The translations under genes were made by a program, and so were the position numbers. The notes below the pieces were generated by a model. That model saw only the letters and a program-made list of their open reading frames with translations. It did not search any database and had not been told where the DNA came from. This document shows positions 11,638-22,684 of a DNA stretch of 64,000 nucleotides, one piece after another (the stretch's first letter is position 1; every line of letters starts with the position of its first letter). The stretch spans positions 17,088,329 through 17,152,328 of the forward strand of contig OX463836.1 in NCBI GenBank assembly GCA_949825045.1, written 5' to 3'. Source of the DNA: Argyresthia goedartella (taxonomy: Eukaryota > Arthropoda > Insecta > Lepidoptera > Argyresthiidae).

Positions 11638-12773
11638 GACAAAACCAAAAAAAATGCACTTCTGTGCCAGAAAAACAATTTTGAATAGGTACACAGGTAC
11701 ACACTTAGAAGGTTAAATATTTTTGTCTTGCGTGATTTGTTTGAGAAAGGAAAACGAAAAGCTCATAATTAGATCCTAACCTAGCCTACGAGGGCGGTGA
11801 TCTGGTAAGTTGATTTTCTTATGGTGTACAAATTGTCAAATTAAGTGATAGTGAAGATGATGAGGAATACGATGCCGAATGCGAGTGAAGATGATGAGGA
11901 ATACGATGCCGTCCCCATGGACGATATTAGGAACGAAAAATTACTGGCTGATTTTGTCTTTTTTTTTAAATGTTTGTTTTTTCTGTTGATTATTATTTCG
12001 GATTTAAATTCTAATAAAAATATAACCTATCCAATACATAAGATGAGTTTTATTTAGTTTTTACCAATAACATGGATTTCATAGGTAAAAATAAAAAGGG
12101 GGACGATATTTGGCGACTCTATCTTACTAGTCAACATGTCATCGCAATCGACCTTCTGATCTGACAACATAAATAATTTATTATGCCAAAGAAGACCAAC
12201 AAATTTTGACGAGAACAAACTTTGCCAACGATAAATCAACAATTTTGTAAAGGAAAACTAGTTTTTCCTTTAAGAAAACAACTATTTTGCCAACGAATAT
12301 CAACCATTACGCCAATGAAAACCAACTGATTTGCCGACGAAAACTACAATTAAAGAAAACAGGTTGGGCTATGACGCAAGTCATCCCTCATTGCAAAAAG
12401 GACTGATATACTGATAAAGACAATACCTACTGATCACTCGACATACAGGTTCTCGTCTATACCCGAATCTTGGGAGAGAGTTAATGCAGCAACCATTCTA
12501 TCTCTCTCATACAAAAAGGCGGATGAGAGAGCGCTATATCAACCGTCTCAACCTAGTTTTGTATTTAAATGAATGGGAGAGTAGTATTGCTGTTAGATCT
12601 GTCCCGCGAATAGAATATAGCTCGACTGCATTTAATCTTACGTCAAGGATCTTTTAACAAATAACTCACCAAGTTAAAAACTTAACAAAACCTACTTCAA
12701 GTTCAAGCCCTATTTCATCCTCCCCATTCTAGATGCGAATGAAGTCTGTATATATGAATCCTCATCAAAACTT
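11638..12773. other. Spacer downstream of the pogo gene, no gene
   Basis: It contains an acidic-coding 24-bp duplication (GAAGATGATGAGGAATACGA twice, near 11856 and 11889) after a possible GTAAGT splice donor at about 11804, which may be an old terminal exon of the pogo gene. From about 12140 to 12350 there are degenerate 20-bp repeats around TTTGCCAACGA. Nothing else is recognisable. At 12498-12502 the CTATC is the empty target of the BEL-1 insertion seen in unit B. Confidence 0.5.
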
Positions 12774-13203
12774 TTGCTGCACGGAACTACAATACCAAAG
12801 CATCATCTGTGTATATATTTTTTGTATTTTTTTTATTTTTCAAAAAGAGATTCAATCAAGAGAGGAAAACATGTGCTGTTGGTAAGAACAAAAAGGACAA
12901 AATGTGCCAAATGTAAAGTAAACCTCCATGATAAATGTTTCTCAATGTATCACGATTAAAATTAGTAATAAAATTTCATTTTTTTCCACTTTTGGCCGCA
13001 TTTCAGTTCATAATTGTTTTCTTACAAAATCAACTTAATTGGTCAGTGTATATGCCCAAAGGGACGTTAGCGACCCACTGAAAAAAAAAACTTCCAGACC
13101 TGAAAACTGTCACTATACTTGATGTAAGTGGTCAATAGATACTAACATATCCAAAAATTATTAAAATCGGACACCAAAAATGTTCTGGGCATATATGGGT
13201 TAA
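12774..13203 (+). pseudogene. piggyBac-like element, 3' remnant, unit A
   Basis: A short frame (about 12850-12957) encodes KRGKHVLL followed by CAKCKVNLHDKCFSMYH, which matches the Cys-rich zinc-binding C-terminus of piggyBac transposases. Downstream the element ends GGCATATATGGG directly followed by TTAA (13200-13203), the canonical piggyBac target, and the pogo frame reads straight through that TTAA. The catalytic part and the 5' end are missing, so it is a dead relic. All three complete spacers carry it, which makes it older than the amplification. Confidence 0.7.
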
Positions 13204-13797
13204 GAGAATGGCGTTTCAATTGGCTATTCGAAACAACATTCTCGCTGGCCAAAAAAAAGGCGGCACCAAAGTGGCTTAAGTTGTTTCTAAAACGACACCC
13301 AAACCTTTCATTTAGGAAACCTCAAGCTTTATCTAAAAGCCGAGCACAAGGGTTTACAAGAGAAAAAGTTAAGTTATTTTTTAACATTTTGAAACCAGAG
13401 CTTCAAAAAGTTAATTGTGACCCATCAAAAGTATTTAACGTAGACGAGACTGGCATCACGACCGTGCAACATAAGATGGACAAGATTCTGACTGTGAAAG
13501 GTAAAAAAGAGGTGCACAAGCTGTCTTCTGCAGAGCGAGGATCTTTAGTTACTGTGGTGACGTGCATGTCGGTAGTGGGACAATTCGTCCCTCCGTTAAT
13601 GGTGTTCCCGATGAAAAACAAAAAAGATGAGCTTTTGGACGGAACCCCCCTGGAACCATTGGTGCCTTCCATCCATCTGGGTGGATCCAGAGCGAAATAT
13701 TTACTCAGTGGCTAAAAAATTTCATTGATCATGTAAAACCATCAAAAACAGATCCTGTGGTTTTAGTTCTTGATGGTCATTACAGCCACGCTCGCAA
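13200..13797 (+). pseudogene. pogo/Tigger-like transposase N-terminal/catalytic part, unit A end
   Basis: The frame runs from the piggyBac TTAA through KKKAAPKWLKLFLKRHP, the first catalytic Asp block FNVDETGITTVQ, FHPSGWIQSE, and ends at the second catalytic Asp in LDGHYSHARN, where the Academ-like element is inserted. The N-terminal DNA-binding domain upstream of the piggyBac insertion is not found. This copy has a frameshift in the C-tract near 13648; units B and C have other frameshifts nearby, at 35767 and 58250. Confidence 0.8.
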
Positions 13798-13812
13798 TAG
13801 TTAGGGAGGCGA
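13798..13812. repeat. Academ-like left terminal inverted repeat, unit B
   Basis: TAGTTAGGGAGGCGA preceded by target CAA (13795-13797). It is the start of the unit B copy of the large element. Confidence 0.85.
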
Positions 13813-14434
13813 ATAGGGGAATTTTCGGTAATACTCGAGCGTGGCAGTCTAAGATATGAGAGATACCTTAGACCTAATAGAACAACCTTGTAAAGTATTT
13901 AGCTCTATATGTAGTGACGCGCGCCTAAGATAGACGATCAGATTAGTAAAAAAAATCGATAGTCTCAGATAATCAAAACTCGAGCGCGTCACATTAAGAT
14001 ATTGGGGGTTGATTTTAGTGTTTTAAGACTAAATTTAACTAATCTGACGATAAGTCCTTGACGCCGCTTTTTTTTTTGTAAAATGTATCGTTTGCGACTT
14101 ATATGCCGCAACCTATGTGCACTCAGTATGACGCCGATTGAAGAGAGAGAAAAGACCCGACGGTATATTTCTCGAATGTGCTGGAAACTTTCTCCCCTGT
14201 AGCCCCGCCCCGCACTCGCTGTATCTATGCATTCCTCAGTCAGCAGTCCTCGGCCATTCCTCAGTCAGCCGTCATCCGGCACACGTGTACTTATACTGTA
14301 ATTTAATAATGTAGATAATAAAGTTAATGTATTTAAATTGCTTTTTTTGTCACACATACACTTGCGTATTTTGAGCTCACAGTTTATTCATTATGTTTTT
14401 GTAGTTTATCGAGTTTTGTGATAAGATTTTCGTG
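13813..14434. repeat. Academ-like left subterminal region, unit B
   Basis: Non-coding leader of the element. It contains CTCGAGCGCGTCA at 13979-13991, the inverse of the right-end motif, a related CTCGAGCG near 13834, and TAATCTGACG near 14040. A small repeat of CATTCCTCAGTCAGC lies near 14231. The sequence to the ATG at 14435 probably includes promoter and 5' UTR, but no motif can be assigned with confidence. Confidence 0.5.
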
Positions 14435-14488
14435 ATGAGTGATAATCAAAGGAAGTGTGTGTTTTGTTCGGAACTATTGACTGCTAAA
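14435..14488 (+). pseudogene. Academ-like transposase, first codons of exon 1, unit B
   Basis: An ATG opens MSDNQRKCVFCSELLTAK, with a CxxC pair, and is cut after the AAA codon by the Spy-like element. In unit C the frame resumes after the element at TTT (41024). In unit B the rest of exon 1 is lost. Confidence 0.6.
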
Positions 14489-15071
14489 GGGTCTGGCAGG
14501 CTAAGGAAGGAGCTGTGGCCACTGTGACATTTTCTGTTTTTTTACACGTTTGTTCGTTACCATTTAACTAGGCTGCGCTCCAATTTACAGCCGGCTACCA
14601 TGAATACTTTCCGAGATTTTGACAAAAACGTCAAATCTGCAGAGGTTATTTCAAAGTCTAATTTCTCCTGAGCTATTGTAGCCAGAATATTGAAACCAAC
14701 TAGTATCTATGTACATTGAGTTAAATTATACTCTAATGTATTAGTTACTATAGAGTTGGTTGAAAAATTCCAGAAAAAAAAACACATTTATTTTTTGACA
14801 TTTATTTTTGACAGGTTCCTTGAAAGGCACACCCATGAAAATTATAATTCAAAACAAACAAACAAATATCTTTCAACACACCAAAAATTTTTTCATTCGG
14901 TTGGGTGCTTCTACGCTAAAAATCGATCATTGTTCATATTGTAACATAAACATTTATTATAATATCCATGCGATGCTCATATACGTTCTATTTCTAACTG
15001 TTGCTGATATCAAAATAGGTTTGTTTACTTACTATCAAGGAGAACAACAAATGTAATTTTCTGACATATGT

Positions 15072-17125
15072 ATGAAGTTTGATTTTCTTATAAACAAATC
15101 GACACTTCAAGCTAAGCTTTTGATGAAAAAGATGTCTTCTGACAAATGCAAATGTTGTTCTACGGTTCTCCGTAAAAAAACAGGAAAAAAGAAATTCATT
15201 CGTAATTCTAAAGAAGCATTGTTTTTTCCGGTGCTCTCAATAAAATAGTTATAGAAAATGATATTTTGTGCGAGCCATGTCGAGTTAAAGCAAACAAAAC
15301 TCACACGCTGATGTTAGCTGAATCTGATGCCATTATGGAACAATCAAGCAGTACCAGCAGCTTAGCAGAAGCAAGTGGCAGTCGTTCAAACACAGATGAT
15401 GAAGATGATTCTTGGCAGCCTCCTGCTACTGCTGATGAACGTTTTGAAATCAGAATGCAGCGAGTAGTTTTCTCACATCGATATTGTTTCATTTGCAACT
15501 CTGTCTCGGACCTCCAAAGAGTGCCTTTAGATACACGGTGCAGTGTTTATACGAGAAGTAATATATACATTCCGGAAGGAAACAGATGTTGCCGAAGTCA
15601 TTTGATAGGTAATTATTTGTTTGAAGAAGATTTATCACGACTGCGCGTAATTTCGTCATCAAGTAACGTTACTAATAACGAACTTAGCACATTTCTAAGA
15701 GCCCTCTCAGGTCAAAGAAATACATCTTTATTTGATAATATAGGAAATTCTAGACTAAGTGATAAGGAGCTATATGTATTTACCGGGTTATCATGGGATC
15801 AGATTAACGACTTAACTGTTTTGTTATCGTCTATGAGAAATACTACTACTCGAAGTATTCAACAAGCATTAGTCATATTTCTCTTTAAACTCAGAACTGG
15901 TAATTCTAATGCTTTGATTGCTGGTTTATTTGGAGTAAAGAACAAACAACAAACATCGAATATGTGGATGGATATATTACGCAGCTTCGAGAATGACATT
16001 TCATTTGGGTATACTTCAACTACTCGGGAAGAACTCATTGCTAATACAACGACTACAGCCCGCAGATTGCTAGGTCTGCGTGATGACCAATTGGCGTTAA
16101 TTTTTGATGGGACTTATGTTCGTCACGAAAAAAGCCAAAAATATGAATATCAGAGAAAATCTTATTCAGGTCAAAAAAATTACCGCTTTGCAAACCTTTT
16201 ACGATTTTCACAACAAACGGGTTTCTTGTCAACTTTGCGGGACCCTATTATGGTACATAGAATGATGTATCTATTATGAAATTGGTGATGGAAGATAGTG
16301 ATTTTCAATATCTACTACGACCTGGTGATGTTTTCATTGTTGATCATGGTTTCCGTGATGTGATTTCATATCTGAAAGAAAAGGGCTTTATTGTCCAAAT
16401 GCCTGGTCTGCTAGAAAAAAAAAACGCAACTTCCTACAATCGAAGCTAATAAGTCTAGGCGAGTTACCAAAATACGTTGGGTGGTAGAAGCCGTTCATGG
16501 GGCTATTTGTCAGAAACACAAATTATTACATCATAGTCTCGATAACAAAATTCTACCCAAGGTAAAATCTCTTTGTAAAGTTGTTGGGTTTTTGCATAAT
16601 AGATATGGAAACAGGCTAAACGGTCATACAGTCATCGAAGATGAAGTAATTGATATTATGGAAAAAAGAATGAATATACCAAATACTTTAAGCGTCGAAG
16701 TAGAAACCATGAAATGGAATCGGCTTAAAACCGCATTGAGAACATTGTTGGCATCAGAAGTCCTAGATTTCCCGCGATTAACTGAGAACCAGTTAAAGTT
16801 ATTATTTACTGGTACTTATCAGCTATCACAAGCAATCTCATACTTAGCTGAATTGATCGATGATGACAATAAAGTGAGCATTCAATACATAAAGGAAACG
16901 CCAAATATAATAAAATGTAATGTTAGATCTCGTCATCGAAATTCCAAATCATACCGAGTATATGTAGAGTACACAGCAAACAGTACAGAAATTGAAGGGA
17001 TGCGTCGATATTGCTGCGATTGTCCGAATGGGCTCAGGACTATAGGGTGTTGTTCGCATGTAGCAAGTGTTATTTATTATTTAAGCCACGGAAGATTTCT
17101 TGCTAAAATATTGAGCCCTTCTTAA
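15072..17125 (+). pseudogene. Spy-like transposase (DDE_Tnp_4 with SWIM-like zinc finger), unit B
   Basis: The protein has an N-terminal zinc-binding part (CKCC then LCEPC, and CFICNSVSDL), a helical region, an IS5/PIF-type DDE nuclease (first Asp in LIFDGTYV, second in a VDRGFRD-type block, Glu in RWVVEAVHG) and a C-terminal SWIM-like finger (CCDCPNG then CCSHVA). It would cut and paste the Spy-like element. This copy is broken by a 1-bp loss in a T-tract near 15229, an A-tract frameshift near 16180, and a changed A-tract near 16423; the DRGF Arg is also changed to His near 16345. The start at 15072 follows the terminal repeat and precedes the zinc-binding block. Confidence 0.75.
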
Positions 17126-17468
17126 ATATTGACAAAAATATTTTCTAATGATGAAACAGTAGTCGTTGTCAATGATATGAGTGATGAGGATGACTAATAA
17201 TTCTTTCATGTTTTTATTTTAAGTAAAATAGTAGTACATATAAGAAACTATGTTATAACAAAAGTTATGAATACAATATTTTATCTAACCTCATTGTTAT
17301 TATGTAATTTTGAAAAGCGAACTTTATTGTATGAGATGAGATAAACCTTTTTATAAACTTTAAGCTGTCATAAGTGTGACACTCACAGCCTTCTGTTACC
17401 GATTCTTTTGTTTTTCTATTGTTGATTGTTTACCAATTAAAAATAACATTATTATCAATAAATCAATA

Positions 17469-18068
17469 ATGTCTTCCTATAAGCTGATAAAACAGCCTTT
17501 AACATTGTATAATTATGCATTTAATAAAATAAGTAATTCATTGAGCGAACATATAATACATGTTATAGAAAGGGACTACGATTCTACAATAGTAGCAAAA
17601 GTAAGTGGTGTGTAATTGAGTTTGCAGTTTTAGCTGACTGACACCCGTCGATTTCATTGTAACTGATGATCTGATGAATATTAAATAAGTTAAGATGACG
17701 ATTTTATTCTACCTGCATATACTTATGAAACTACTGATTGAATACAATCACTAATAAAGTGATGATATAATTATTGTAAATATGCTTTAACCTAAGTGTA
17801 TAATTATTTCAGATGAAGATAATAAAAACTAAAATTTTCGAGCTTCCCATACCAACACAAATATCCCAGCAATTATTTCTATGCTCAATAACAAACATTG
17901 AAATTAACCTTGCAGATGAAAACATTAGCTTAAAAACGGGGCTGTGATAATTGTAGGACTGAGTATTGGCCGACTTGGGAGGATGAGCAATGGAGTTGGG
18001 ATAATCTTCGTAATTTGTATTGCCCCGATTGTTCGAATGAGTGTTATAATGACGAGTCATACTTATAG
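17469..18068 (+). pseudogene. Second Spy-like gene: small zinc-ribbon protein, two exons, unit B
   Basis: Exon 1 (17469-17600) starts MSSYKLIKQP and ends at a GTAAGT donor. Exon 2 starts after TTATTTCAG at 17813 and leads to a CDNC ... CPDCSNEC zinc-ribbon-like pattern rich in Trp, ending at TAG 18066-18068. The first half of exon 2 and the zinc pattern are one frame apart because of a five-A run near 17933, and the same run is present in units C and D. PIF/Harbinger-type elements often carry a second DNA-binding protein, so this may be its counterpart. The function is not known. Confidence 0.45.
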
Positions 18069-18221
18069 GCATATATTTATGAATTTGGTTTGAGGTGCAA
18101 TACACACAAACAGAATAAAAAGATTTTGGTTACGTATGATAAAAGATATTAATTGTTTGTTTATTTTTAGTTAGAATTTCATGGGTGTCATAAAAATGTC
18201 ATAAACATAATTTTTTTACTG

Positions 18222-18721
18222 TGTAACGTACTACCTCTTTGACCATATTGGCTACTGGCGGATTAGCCAGATAAAAAGTACAACTATAGAAATTCGGAAA
18301 TTCGGGTCTGGAATGTTTCTTGTTGTGTTTATTTTTGTCTGACAGGAGTATATTTGATCGTTTATCTGGGTACCTACCTCATTTCTACATTATTTATGGT
18401 CGCAGTCTGACGGCCGTTGTCATATTATAATTGTTGATAAATATTTTCCTCCAAATTCTCAGTACGAAAAATAAATTAATAAATTGTGAAGATGAAAAAA
18501 AAGATGTGTAGGGAAACTTTTCGGACTATTAAATAATAAATAAGGTTAGTGTTTAACGACCGATTTCTCGTACATTTAATCTGTTGTTGACAGTCCTTTA
18601 TCAATTTCAGCTGTCAAAACGGTAGATCAATGGCTTGATTTTGTACCAGAAACCGGGCGTTAGTCGTGTACTCTGCTTACTTTCATGTAAATTTGTACAG
18701 TTTACTAGATAGGTAGTAAAC
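18222..18721 (+). repeat. Probable Ty3/gypsy LTR and leader, unit B
   Basis: The sequence beginning TGTAACGTACTACC replaces the Spy right arm at a breakpoint after TTTTTTTACTG, and the same junction occurs in unit D (62976). It runs into the gag gene at 18722. A start of TGTAACG is LTR-like, but no partner LTR is found in the window, so the LTR end is not defined. Confidence 0.4.
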
Positions 18722-19489
18722 ATGACGTTTCCTATAAAATATCTGTCGCTAAATAAGGCTAAATTGGAGTATGAGGTTGAGCTTCGAGGAGGTACACCGG
18801 GTACTGTTCCGGACTTCAGGAAACAAATAGTTCCCCTGGCAGAAAAATCACCAGCTGATGATATCTCGGTATCGCATTTGAGTGCGGAAGTAGATCTTCT
18901 GGGAGCCAAGGAAAGCTTACTCAAAGCCCTTGCTAATATTACCTCGCTAAACTCAGAATATGACCGCGGTCTATATTACAGAACTGAGGCGATACTGCAT
19001 CACGTATCCCATAGGTTGGATCGAATATGTCCTGAGGAAGGTCAATCTGACGTCCTCCAAGTCTGCCGTAGCAACCTTGCGATTTCTCTAGATATTTTAA
19101 AAAAACTGTCTCATCAAACTAGATCTCACACTGTTGCTGAGAAAGCCATTGCGATTCCTAACATCATAGTGAAATGTAAAAAAAGGCTCACGTCCGATCT
19201 AGCTAAGCTGAAATACGCTGGCAAGACGTGCGTGCGTGCTTTTATTCAGAGAGTGGATGAGTATGTGATTGCTAGAGGTGTCTCGTCTGATAAGTTGGTC
19301 AATTTAGCGTTCGAGATTTTCACTGATGATGCTCTGCACTGGTACAGGCGTATTAAGGACTCTGTTAGCTCGTGGTCTGACATTGTAGAGGCGTTAAAAC
19401 GAGATTTTAGCGTATCGGACTATGATTATAGACTATTAGATGAAATTAGGGCGCGTACACAGGGTGTTACTCTGCCCTCCTTTAGCTAA
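18722..19489 (+). CDS. Ty3/gypsy-type Gag protein, C-terminally truncated
   Basis: One open frame of 255 codons. The C-terminal half contains FIQRVDEYVIARGV, the NLAFEIFTDDALHWYRRI block and DIVEALKRDF, the pattern of the Retrotrans_gag (capsid-like) domain. The N-terminal half is a helical region of the kind seen upstream of this domain. The ATG at 18722 follows GTAGTAAAC and is the first in frame. The frame ends in LPSFS-stop with no zinc knuckle and no pol downstream, so this is a truncated element or a gag-only derivative. A second copy begins at 63466 in unit D. Confidence 0.6.
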   Translation: MTFPIKYLSLNKAKLEYEVELRGGTPGTVPDFRKQIVPLAEKSPADDISVSHLSAEVDLLGAKESLLKALANITSLNSEYDRGLYYRTEAILHHVSHRLDRICPEEGQSDVLQVCRSNLAISLDILKKLSHQTRSHTVAEKAIAIPNIIVKCKKRLTSDLAKLKYAGKTCVRAFIQRVDEYVIARGVSSDKLVNLAFEIFTDDALHWYRRIKDSVSSWSDIVEALKRDFSVSDYDYRLLDEIRARTQGVTLPSFS

Positions 19490-19843
19490 ATGGTCGTTAA
19501 GCCACATGGGGTCGATTTTTAGTTATAAATGACATCATACTTAGGAAAAAAATCTCTATCGATCTGTCTTAGAGTCGTTTATACAACTTTTCTAGATCAG
19601 GAGATGGGTCTAGTAAAAAAAACCTTAAATACGATAAAAGCTATGTTTTACACAGCTAAAACGACTTCAAACATCAATACTTAGGTAAATGGCCACATAC
19701 AGCCCTTAACGCCATCATTGTACCGAAATTATTTCAAACTTTGCTTAGCTAAAAACACGTTATTTGATTGTTCTACACTAAAAAGGCGTTAGGATATTTT
19801 CGCGATATTTATGCCGCAGTTTATCTATCTATATTATGCTGAT

Positions 19844-19924
19844 ATCCTACGCTATAAAGCAGTTCTACTTAAATACTACACTTTACGGGCGTTAAACACT
19901 CTTAACGACTTTATAGCGTAGGAT
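19844..19924. repeat. Perfect 16-bp inverted repeat with 49-bp loop
   Basis: Arms ATCCTACGCTATAAAG (19844-19859) and its reverse complement (19909-19924). Flanking CAGTTTAT and ATAAACTG also pair, which extends the palindrome. Confidence 0.7.
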
Positions 19925-20311
19925 GATTGAAATAAACTGAGGTCATTTACTTTTCTCAAAAGCACTATCGGACTTTAAATACTTTGAGGGATAATATTTT
20001 GCATCCAACTCCTTAACTAGAAGGACGTTAAGATAAATATTAAGCTAAAAAGGCGCAATCTGATCTCGCGGGGTGAGCCCCGCAGGCCCCCGCATCGCGT
20101 TCCTTATTGTCTCCCGGGCCGTTGTTGAGAGTGGACACGCGTTGCTAGGCAGGAGCGTTCCCGCCAAATTTTCGTGCTGGATGGGAAGACACCTGCGCGG
20201 TAAGTTTACTAAATTTTTGCCATAATTTGCACGAGATTTTGATGGGGATGGGTTCTCTATCGTTAACTGAGTCCGAAAAAGTATAAATAAAACAAATGTG
20301 TGTGTATCTAT

Positions 20312-20451
20312 AGTTCGCGTTTTGTAAAAAGATATCGTCTGAAGGTAGCTGCAAGCGAGTTTTGCATTATGCAGTCGCGTTACGGTTGCTTTTTGCGCGT
20401 AAAAGGGTTTGCCTAGCTTCAGACGTGATCTTTTTACAATACGCGAAGTAT
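20312..20451. repeat. Imperfect inverted repeat, arms of about 38 bp
   Basis: The left arm with TTCGCGTTTTGTAAAAAGAT and the right arm with ATCTTTTTACAATACGCGAA are complementary with a few mismatches, around a GC-rich loop. They suggest a small fold-back element or a structured RNA; nothing separates the two. Confidence 0.6.
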
Positions 20452-20998
20452 ATGTATGTCTGTTTTCCGTCGTTAGTTCTAGAGCCTAAACCACTGAATT
20501 TAATTGTATTTCATTTTGTATTGGGGGTTATTTTGTAAATATCTAGGATATCTAGGTTTTTTTTGGATTTAGGATAACTTTATTATTTAAGGTACCTGTC
20601 ATACAAATCAAACACAGTTATTAAGTTTATTAAAAAAACACCCATAAAATTAAATTAATAATAATAATAATAATAATAATACTTTAATACCTATGAGTTT
20701 AAAATGTAATTTTGCATAGGAAATACTGGGAGGATGAAGCTCATAGTGCGGGGGAATAAAGTAGAAAGGAGTTCGTAAACTTCATCTTAAATCACCGAAA
20801 GCATCGTGCGAGAAAGTTAGTACAAGGGAAGGGTGGCATGCACAAATTTATTTGAACAGGTAAAACATTTTACTAAATAGTGGGACAGGAGTTAGAACTA
20901 AGACGACTCACAGTTAGTTATTTTAGCTTTGTTTGTATTCAGATCCAACGTTATTGAGTTGCTTATTGTACCTACCTTGTGTTTTTTGCAGACTACCG

Positions 20999-22335
20999 AT
21001 GACTTCTCAGCGAGCAAAGAAAATGCTTAGTATGGTAGCAGAAACTTCTGCTACCATAAGCACAGATCTCCAGCAGAGATCTGTCAATGATCATCAGTCA
21101 ATTACATCAACAAATAATAAGAAGGAAAAGGAAATACATCCGACAAAACGACAAAGTATAAATGGACTATATTCACGGCCATACTCCATGACATCAACCG
21201 TATTTGAGAATTTTTGTGAAACTCAAAACACATTATCTTCTCACCATTTCCACGAGCTGGAAAGCCATTTAGTCATTCTGAATAAGAATTTTCCGAAATC
21301 TCCAAAAGAAAACATTACTGGTGACTTTGTAGCGTCATCTTCCCAAATCCGTGACGTCATCACTCCTTTGTCTGGTATTTCATGTGGACCGATGAACTTG
21401 ACCTGTCATGAAGAAATTGTGCCTACACCTCAAGAACAACAGCAGCTTGAACTTAACAATGAGGGCAGTTTGCTTGTTCTCGATAATAATGAACAAAGTG
21501 AAGATAATACGATGCCAGGATCACCAGTACCAATTACTGTGTTAGCTTCACTTGATTATGATTCTGACGACTCTGTTTTAGACAAAAATTATGTGCCGTC
21601 TGATTCAAGTGACGATTCCGAGGATGACCAACCGGCTCGATCAAAAAAACACTTATCGACAGCAAAATCCACCGTACCAGAGTATGTGCTTCCCGATTCA
21701 GGTGACGATTCCGAGGATAACCAACTGGCTCGGTCAAAAAAACACTTATCGACAACAACATCCACCGTATCTGCTCCGTACACTACACTCCAGCCGCCAC
21801 TTAGAACTGCAGAAGAGAATCTTACCAAGAAAAGACGCCGAACCGTCGATTTCAGCGAAATGAGATGCACAGTAGTATCCGAAAAGATATCACGAAAACG
21901 AAGGAACACATACGATTTTATAGGACAAAGAGAAGAAAAGGAATCAAATAGCAACGAAGAAACCGAGAGCGAAAATAATCAACAGGCCTCCAAGAGAAGA
22001 AGATACGAAACTAGTTTGGCTCAACGAAAAACAGAGAAAAAATATAGAAAGAGGATGGAGTATACCGTCAAACCAGGATGCAAGGAAAGATGTCAGAAGA
22101 AATGCCTTAAAAATTTTAATGAACAAGACCGCGTTAATCTGAATGAAGAGTATTGGGCCCTAACGTGGGAACAAAGACGACTGTATGTCTTATCAAGAAT
22201 TGAAACAGCAATACCAAAAAGGAAAACTACCAGCGTGCCAAAGAGAAACGAAAGAAAAAAGATCTTTTAGACTCTACACAAGGGGTGGAACTACATTCGA
22301 GGTGTGCAAAATATTTTTTTTGACTACTTTAGGGT
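20999..22335 (+). pseudogene. Transposon-associated Cys-rich protein family, frameshifted and truncated
   Basis: The coding sequence follows a splice-acceptor-like TTTTTTGCAG, so the ATG at 20999 is preferred to the longer upstream opening. The first two thirds are low-complexity, acidic and Ser-rich, with a duplicated unit (DSSDDSEDDQPARSKKHLS and a second copy, 21596-21760). The C-terminal part has VKPGCKERCQKKC, NEEYWALTWEQRR and, after a frameshift near 22262, EVCKIFFLTTLGY. This Cys-x3-Cys plus VCKxFFLxTLG arrangement recurs in multi-copy insect proteins that I associate with DNA transposons. I cannot name the family. The expected downstream catalytic part is missing because the frame runs into another fragment at about 22336. 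Confidence 0.45.
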
Positions 22336-22684
22336 ACTTTAGGGCCTCCGATACGTCTGCAGGCACGCAGCATACCATTCAGCTGCGCAGTCGACCCGTG
22401 CCTACCCACCAAGACGCATCGGCTAGCAATTCTGGCAACGACTCAACCTCGTCTGACGGCCCGAGCACCACCAGGCTCAACCCCGTTAACATCGAGAGGC
22501 AAGTGCAGCAGTCGATGCCCGAGATCATTAGGCGTTAAGACGACCTGAATGTCAGTGTGGAACAATCCCATCAGATGATCGGGCAGGTGATGCCTGCAAT
22601 ACAGCAAATGGCTGAACGTTCGGATATTCCGAACATGACACAGCAACAGTTCAACGACATGCTGCAATTAAAAAAAAAAAAAAT
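22336..22684 (+). pseudogene. Unassigned Gln/Ser-rich protein fragment ending in an A-tract
   Basis: A frame encoding Ser/Thr/Pro-rich then Gln-rich sequence (VQQSMPEIIRR, stop at 22537-22539, then QMIGQVMPAIQQMAE) ends in a run of about 14 A residues next to the viral gene junction at about 22685. Composition and short helical repeats suggest a retroelement gag N-terminus. No motif proves it. Confidence 0.3.

Larger units (their letters stand above)
14489..18221 (+). mobile_element. Spy-like DNA transposon, right end lost, unit B
   Basis: It starts GGGTCTGGCAGGC directly after AAA. It contains a long inverted-repeat arm (to about 14960), a PIF/Harbinger-IS5 group transposase and a small second gene. 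The right arm seen in unit C is missing: at 18221 the sequence changes to a Ty3/gypsy-like LTR beginning TGTAACG. Confidence 0.7.
19490..20998. other. Non-coding block with fold-back segments
   Basis: No gene is recognised. A perfect 16-bp inverted repeat (ATCCTACGCTATAAAG at 19844-19859, inverse at 19909-19924) lies in a larger imperfect palindrome and could be a fold-back or MITE. A second long imperfect inverted repeat occupies 20312-20451. A (TAA)n microsatellite lies near 20655-20682. The block links the truncated gag to the next gene and is absent from units A and C. Confidence 0.45.

Noticed and set aside
11410..11694. Minus-strand Phe/Leu-rich frames in three units.
   Set aside because: They are the complement of the Lys/Glu-rich pogo tail.
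12140..12350. Regularly spaced TTTGCCAACGA repeats as a CRISPR-like array.
   Set aside because: Repeats are short, degenerate and irregular, the DNA is eukaryotic and no cas gene is present.
14756..15056. Short frames in the Spy left arm as an upstream exon of the transposase.
   Set aside because: They lie in the terminal inverted arm, which is repeated in inverse at the right end without coding function.
17809..18105. Minus-strand 98-codon frame (also 40076-40372 and 62563-62859).
   Set aside because: The plus strand offers a spliced gene with a zinc-ribbon pattern; the minus frame shows no motif and looks like its shadow.
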